Of a stretch of 25,178 nt of DNA, positions 22,656-25,178 are shown in pieces. This DNA comes from JBFEYJ01 sp041562215 (lineage in GTDB: Bacteria; Pseudomonadota; Gammaproteobacteria; Thiohalomonadales; Thiohalomonadaceae). The notes beneath the pieces were generated by a model. It had not been told where the DNA came from. It searched no databases and saw only the letters and a list, made by a program, of their open reading frames with translations. How positions within the stretch are numbered: the first letter of the stretch is position 1; each line of letters begins with the position of its first letter. The stretch covers positions 1 through 25,178 of the forward strand of contig JBFEYJ010000021.1 in NCBI GenBank assembly GCA_041562215.1, in the 5' to 3' direction. The translations under genes were made by a program, and so were the position numbers.

Positions 22656-23720
22656 ATGCCCATACTCCTTGGAAGGAAGAAACAGGCCGTTCTGGGGCTA
22701 GACATCAGCACCACCGCGGTAAAATTGCTCGAATTGAGCAAGAGTGGAGACCGCTATCGTGTAGAAAGCTATGCGGTAGAACCGCTTCCGCCTAACTCCG
22801 TGATCGAAAAGAATATTTCAGATGTGGAGGGGGTGGGTGATGCCATCAAGCGAGCGGTCAAGCGTTCCGGAAGTCGATGTAAATTCGCAGCGGCGGCCGT
22901 GGCCGGTTCTGCCGTCATCACCAAAGTGATATCGATGCAGGCGTCACTCTCCGATGAAGAGATGGAGAGCCAGATCCAGCTCGAAGCAGATCAGTACATC
23001 CCCTACCCTCTTGATGAGGTCAATCTCGATTTTGAGGTGATTGGCGCCTCGGAGGATGACCCTGAGCAGGTCGATGTCCTATTGGCAGCCTCGCGTAGCG
23101 AGAATGTCGATATTCGTGTTGCCGCCCTCGAAATCGGTGGTCTTACCGCCAAGGTGATCGATGTCGAGGCCTACGTCATGGAGAACGCCTTCTCCCTGAT
23201 CAAGGAGCAGATGCCCGACCACGGACTCGATAAGACCATCGCTGTGATAGACGTTGGTGCGACCATGACAACACTGAATGTCCTGCATGACCTGCGCACC
23301 ATCTACACGCGTGAACAGGTGTTCGGCGGCAAACAATTGACCGAAGAAATCCAGCGACGCTATGGCCTCTCTTATGAAGAGGCCGGGATGGCAAAGCGCC
23401 AGGGAGGCCTCCCTGATAATTACGTGCCCGAGGTGCTGGAACCATTCAAGGAAGCAATGGCGCAGCAGGTGAGCCGCTCATTGCAGTTCTTTTTTTCCTC
23501 CAGCGAATATAACAGTGTTGATCATATCGTCCTTGCCGGAGGGAGTTCATCCATCCCCGGGGTAGATGAGTTGATCGAACGGAATCAAGGGGTTCCGACG
23601 ACGATCGCGAATCCGTTCTCGAACATGAGCATCTCGCCGAAGATAAAGGCCCAGGTCCTGAACAACGATGCACCGGCATTGATGATTGCTTGTGGACTGG
23701 CGCTCAGGAGTTTTGACTGA
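22656..23720 (+). CDS. pilM: Type IV pilus inner-membrane platform protein PilM
   Basis: A 354-residue cytoplasmic, actin-like ATPase-fold protein that binds the N-terminus of PilN and links the pilus alignment complex to the motor. Visible features: VLGLDISTTAVKLLELSKSG (actin-fold phosphate loop 1), the LEADQYIPYPLDEVNLDFEVIG segment, the AVIDVGATMTTLNVL phosphate loop 2 and IVLAGGSSSIPGVDEL. Length is usual. It is first in pilMNOP, divergent from mrcA as is common. The AAGGA ribosome site is 12 bases from the ATG and sits in a small hairpin (see findings). The stop overlaps the pilN start by one base (TGATG), indicating translational coupling. Confidence 0.97.
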   Translation: MPILLGRKKQAVLGLDISTTAVKLLELSKSGDRYRVESYAVEPLPPNSVIEKNISDVEGVGDAIKRAVKRSGSRCKFAAAAVAGSAVITKVISMQASLSDEEMESQIQLEADQYIPYPLDEVNLDFEVIGASEDDPEQVDVLLAASRSENVDIRVAALEIGGLTAKVIDVEAYVMENAFSLIKEQMPDHGLDKTIAVIDVGATMTTLNVLHDLRTIYTREQVFGGKQLTEEIQRRYGLSYEEAGMAKRQGGLPDNYVPEVLEPFKEAMAQQVSRSLQFFFSSSEYNSVDHIVLAGGSSSIPGVDELIERNQGVPTTIANPFSNMSISPKIKAQVLNNDAPALMIACGLALRSFD

Positions 23721-24283
23721 TGGCACATATCAACCTTCTCCCCTGGCGTGAGGAAGAGCGAAAGCGCAAGAAAAGCGAATTTTTTGCCATTATGGGCGGA
23801 ACGGCGATCCTGATGGCGGTTGTCGGTCTAGCCAGTCATCTCTATATGGCCAGTCAGATTAGCTACCATGAATCGAGAAATAGCTATCTCGAGGGGGAGA
23901 TCCGCAAGGTTGAAGCAAAGATAAAGGAAATCAGCGAGCTGGAGAAGAAAAAGGAGCAACTGATAGCGCGTATGCGCGTCATCGAACGTTTGCAGAGCAA
24001 TCGTCCGGAAGTGGTGCACATGTTCGACGAGCTGGTGCGCCTGGTCCCTGAAGGGCTGTTCATTCAGGAGCTGACCCAAAAAGGGAGTGTCTTAACGCTT
24101 AAAGGGCAGACGCAATCCAATGCGCGTGTTTCAGCATTCATGCGTTCGCTTGAAGAGTCACCCTGGTTCACCGATCCAGAGCTTGACGTTATTTCAAGTA
24201 AAAAGGCGGCAGCAGAACAGGGTCTTCGGGATTATACGCTGAACGTAAAGCAGGCAGGGACCGTAGCGGGAGAGGGAGAGTAA
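23720..24283 (+). CDS. pilN: Type IV pilus assembly protein PilN
   Basis: A 187-residue bitopic inner-membrane protein. The N-terminal INLLPWREEERKRK (residues 4-17) is the cytoplasmic tail that docks onto PilM. One membrane segment follows (about residues 21-47; FFAIMGGTAILMAVVGLASHLYMA), then a periplasmic coiled coil (EGEIRKVEAKIKEISELEKKKEQ) and a ferredoxin-like domain that pairs with PilO (VPEGLFIQELTQKGSVLTLKGQ). It starts in the pilM stop codon and ends one base before the pilO start. Confidence 0.96.
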   Translation: MAHINLLPWREEERKRKKSEFFAIMGGTAILMAVVGLASHLYMASQISYHESRNSYLEGEIRKVEAKIKEISELEKKKEQLIARMRVIERLQSNRPEVVHMFDELVRLVPEGLFIQELTQKGSVLTLKGQTQSNARVSAFMRSLEESPWFTDPELDVISSKKAAAEQGLRDYTLNVKQAGTVAGEGE

Positions 24284-24284
24284 C

Positions 24285-24941
24285 GTGGCGCTTGATCTCA
24301 ATGATATCCAGGAGCAATTCTCGAACCTGGACCCGGACAACATCGGTAACTGGCCAATATTGGTCCGTGGAGTAATCGTCGTTGTTATTGCCTTGGTCGT
24401 GTTGGGGGCGGTTTATTACTTTGATACCCAGCATCAGCTCAGCGACCGGGAGAGACTCAAACAAAAGGAAGTTTCACTCAAATCCACTTTTGAGGCGAAA
24501 CAGGCAAAGGCGGCGAGCCTGGATGCCTATAAAGAACAGATGAAGGAGATGGAGGAATCCTTTGGCACCATGCTGAGGCAGTTGCCAAGTAAGACTGAGG
24601 TCGCGGATCTGCTTGTCGATATTACGCAAACAGGTCTCGCCAATGGCCTCGAATTCGATCTTTTTCAGCCCAATGCAGAAATAAAGAAAGAGTTTTATGC
24701 AGAGCTTCCAATCGAAATCAACGTTCGTGGAAACTATCATCAGCTCGGCGGCTTTGTAAGTGGTGTCGCGGCATTGCCGCGCATAGTAACGATTCACGAC
24801 ATCAAGATAAAAGGTGCCAAAAGCACCGCTGGAAGTGAGTCCGTGTTAACGATGGAAGCCGTTGCGAAAACGTATCGCTATCTTGATGACGAAGAGATTG
24901 CTGCGGCAGGCAAGAAAGCGCCGAAAAAGAGACGCAGGTAG
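24285..24941 (+). CDS. pilO: Type IV pilus assembly protein PilO
   Basis: A 218-residue inner-membrane protein with a cytoplasmic N-terminus, one membrane segment (about residues 23-45; WPILVRGVIVVVIALVVLGAVYYF), a coiled coil (LKQKEVSLKSTFEAKQAK) and a periplasmic ferredoxin-like domain with the family segments LPSKTEVADLLVDITQTGLANGLEFDLF and YHQLGGFVSGVAALPRIVTIHD. It forms a heterodimer with PilN in the alignment complex. The start is GTG at 24285 with AGGGAGAG upstream; one base separates it from pilN. The C-terminus is unusually basic (KKAPKKRRR), which is a little odd for a periplasmic end. Confidence 0.96.
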   Translation: MALDLNDIQEQFSNLDPDNIGNWPILVRGVIVVVIALVVLGAVYYFDTQHQLSDRERLKQKEVSLKSTFEAKQAKAASLDAYKEQMKEMEESFGTMLRQLPSKTEVADLLVDITQTGLANGLEFDLFQPNAEIKKEFYAELPIEINVRGNYHQLGGFVSGVAALPRIVTIHDIKIKGAKSTAGSESVLTMEAVAKTYRYLDDEEIAAAGKKAPKKRRR

Positions 24942-24982
24942 TGTACCGGCCTCTGCAGGGTAACGATAGCAAGGAAATAAAT

Positions 24983-25178
24983 ATGCTTTTGGGCATAGAA
25001 AGATACCAAAACACACACACCGGATTTGCTGGCCTGGCGATACACCTCGCCGGCGTAGCGTTTTTGCTCGCTGCGCTCACCGGGTGTTCGGACTCCAGGT
25101 TCAGCGATCTGGAAGGCTATGTACAAAGAATTAAAGCAAAACCTGCCGAACGCATACCACCGCTGCCGGAATTCAAAT
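24983..25178 (+). CDS. pilP: Type IV pilus lipoprotein PilP, N-terminal part (3' end outside window)
   Basis: The first 65 codons of PilP, the inner-membrane lipoprotein that joins PilN/PilO to the secretin PilQ. After an N-terminal region of about 18 residues comes a signal sequence with lipobox LTGC (cysteine about residue 35), followed by SDSRFSDLEGYVQRIKAKPAERIPPLPEFK, the flexible PilP segment that contacts PilN/PilO. ATG 24983 has AAGGA seven bases upstream. The signal peptide's n-region (MLLGIERYQNTHTGFAGLA) is longer than usual, so a start further in is conceivable, but no other ATG is in frame before the lipobox. The gene follows pilO after 41 bases; PilQ is expected beyond the edge. 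Confidence 0.93.
   Translation, partial: MLLGIERYQNTHTGFAGLAIHLAGVAFLLAALTGCSDSRFSDLEGYVQRIKAKPAERIPPLPEFK

Overview
The window is a piece of a gammaproteobacterial chromosome with moderate, slightly GC-rich composition (judged by eye, not computed). Several gene neighbourhoods match the classic gammaproteobacterial order: nudE-cysQ divergent from a yrfG-type nucleotidase, rhlB divergent from trxA-rho, and mrcA divergent from pilMNOP. Rho is close to the E. coli protein from its first residue. No phage, insertion sequence or CRISPR array was seen. The genus cannot be named from the sequence alone.

Layout. 1-488: C-terminal part of mutY. 523-2390: two minus-strand genes for envelope proteins of unknown function, a predicted outer-membrane barrel and a lipoprotein, lying between mutY and yggX, which are adjacent in E. 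coli. 2867-3506: yggX, tRNA-Phe with its own promoter, and a small uncharacterised gene. 3583-5750: cysQ and nudE (overlapping, minus) divergent from a yrfG-like HAD nucleotidase. 5765-6163: a YkgJ-type cysteine-cluster protein. 6299-11596: a tight plus-strand set of a TonB-dependent receptor, a periplasmic ABC-type binding protein without permease or ATPase, and a hybrid sensor kinase. 11736-14967: rhlB (minus), trxA and rho (plus), followed by a symmetric bidirectional terminator. 15027-17507: glycogen phosphorylase. 17665-19160: a DUF3135-like gene, rpmE (ribosomal protein L31), and a thermonuclease-like protein. 19232-22394: a conserved unknown gene and mrcA (PBP1A), both minus. 22656-25178: pilM, pilN, pilO and the start of pilP, type IV pilus alignment-complex genes.

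Most of the window is housekeeping: DNA repair, nucleotide clean-up, RNA turnover and termination, redox, carbon storage, cell-wall synthesis and pilus assembly. The accessory part most worth attention is the receptor/binding protein/kinase set (6299-11596). It looks like an envelope-spanning sensory relay in which a ligand crosses the outer membrane, is caught in the periplasm and reports to a phosphorelay kinase; this is inferred from gene order and domains only. Several start codons are not the longest possible: trxA probably starts at a TTG, and the gene downstream of mrcA appears to be read from an upstream point with no ordinary start codon.
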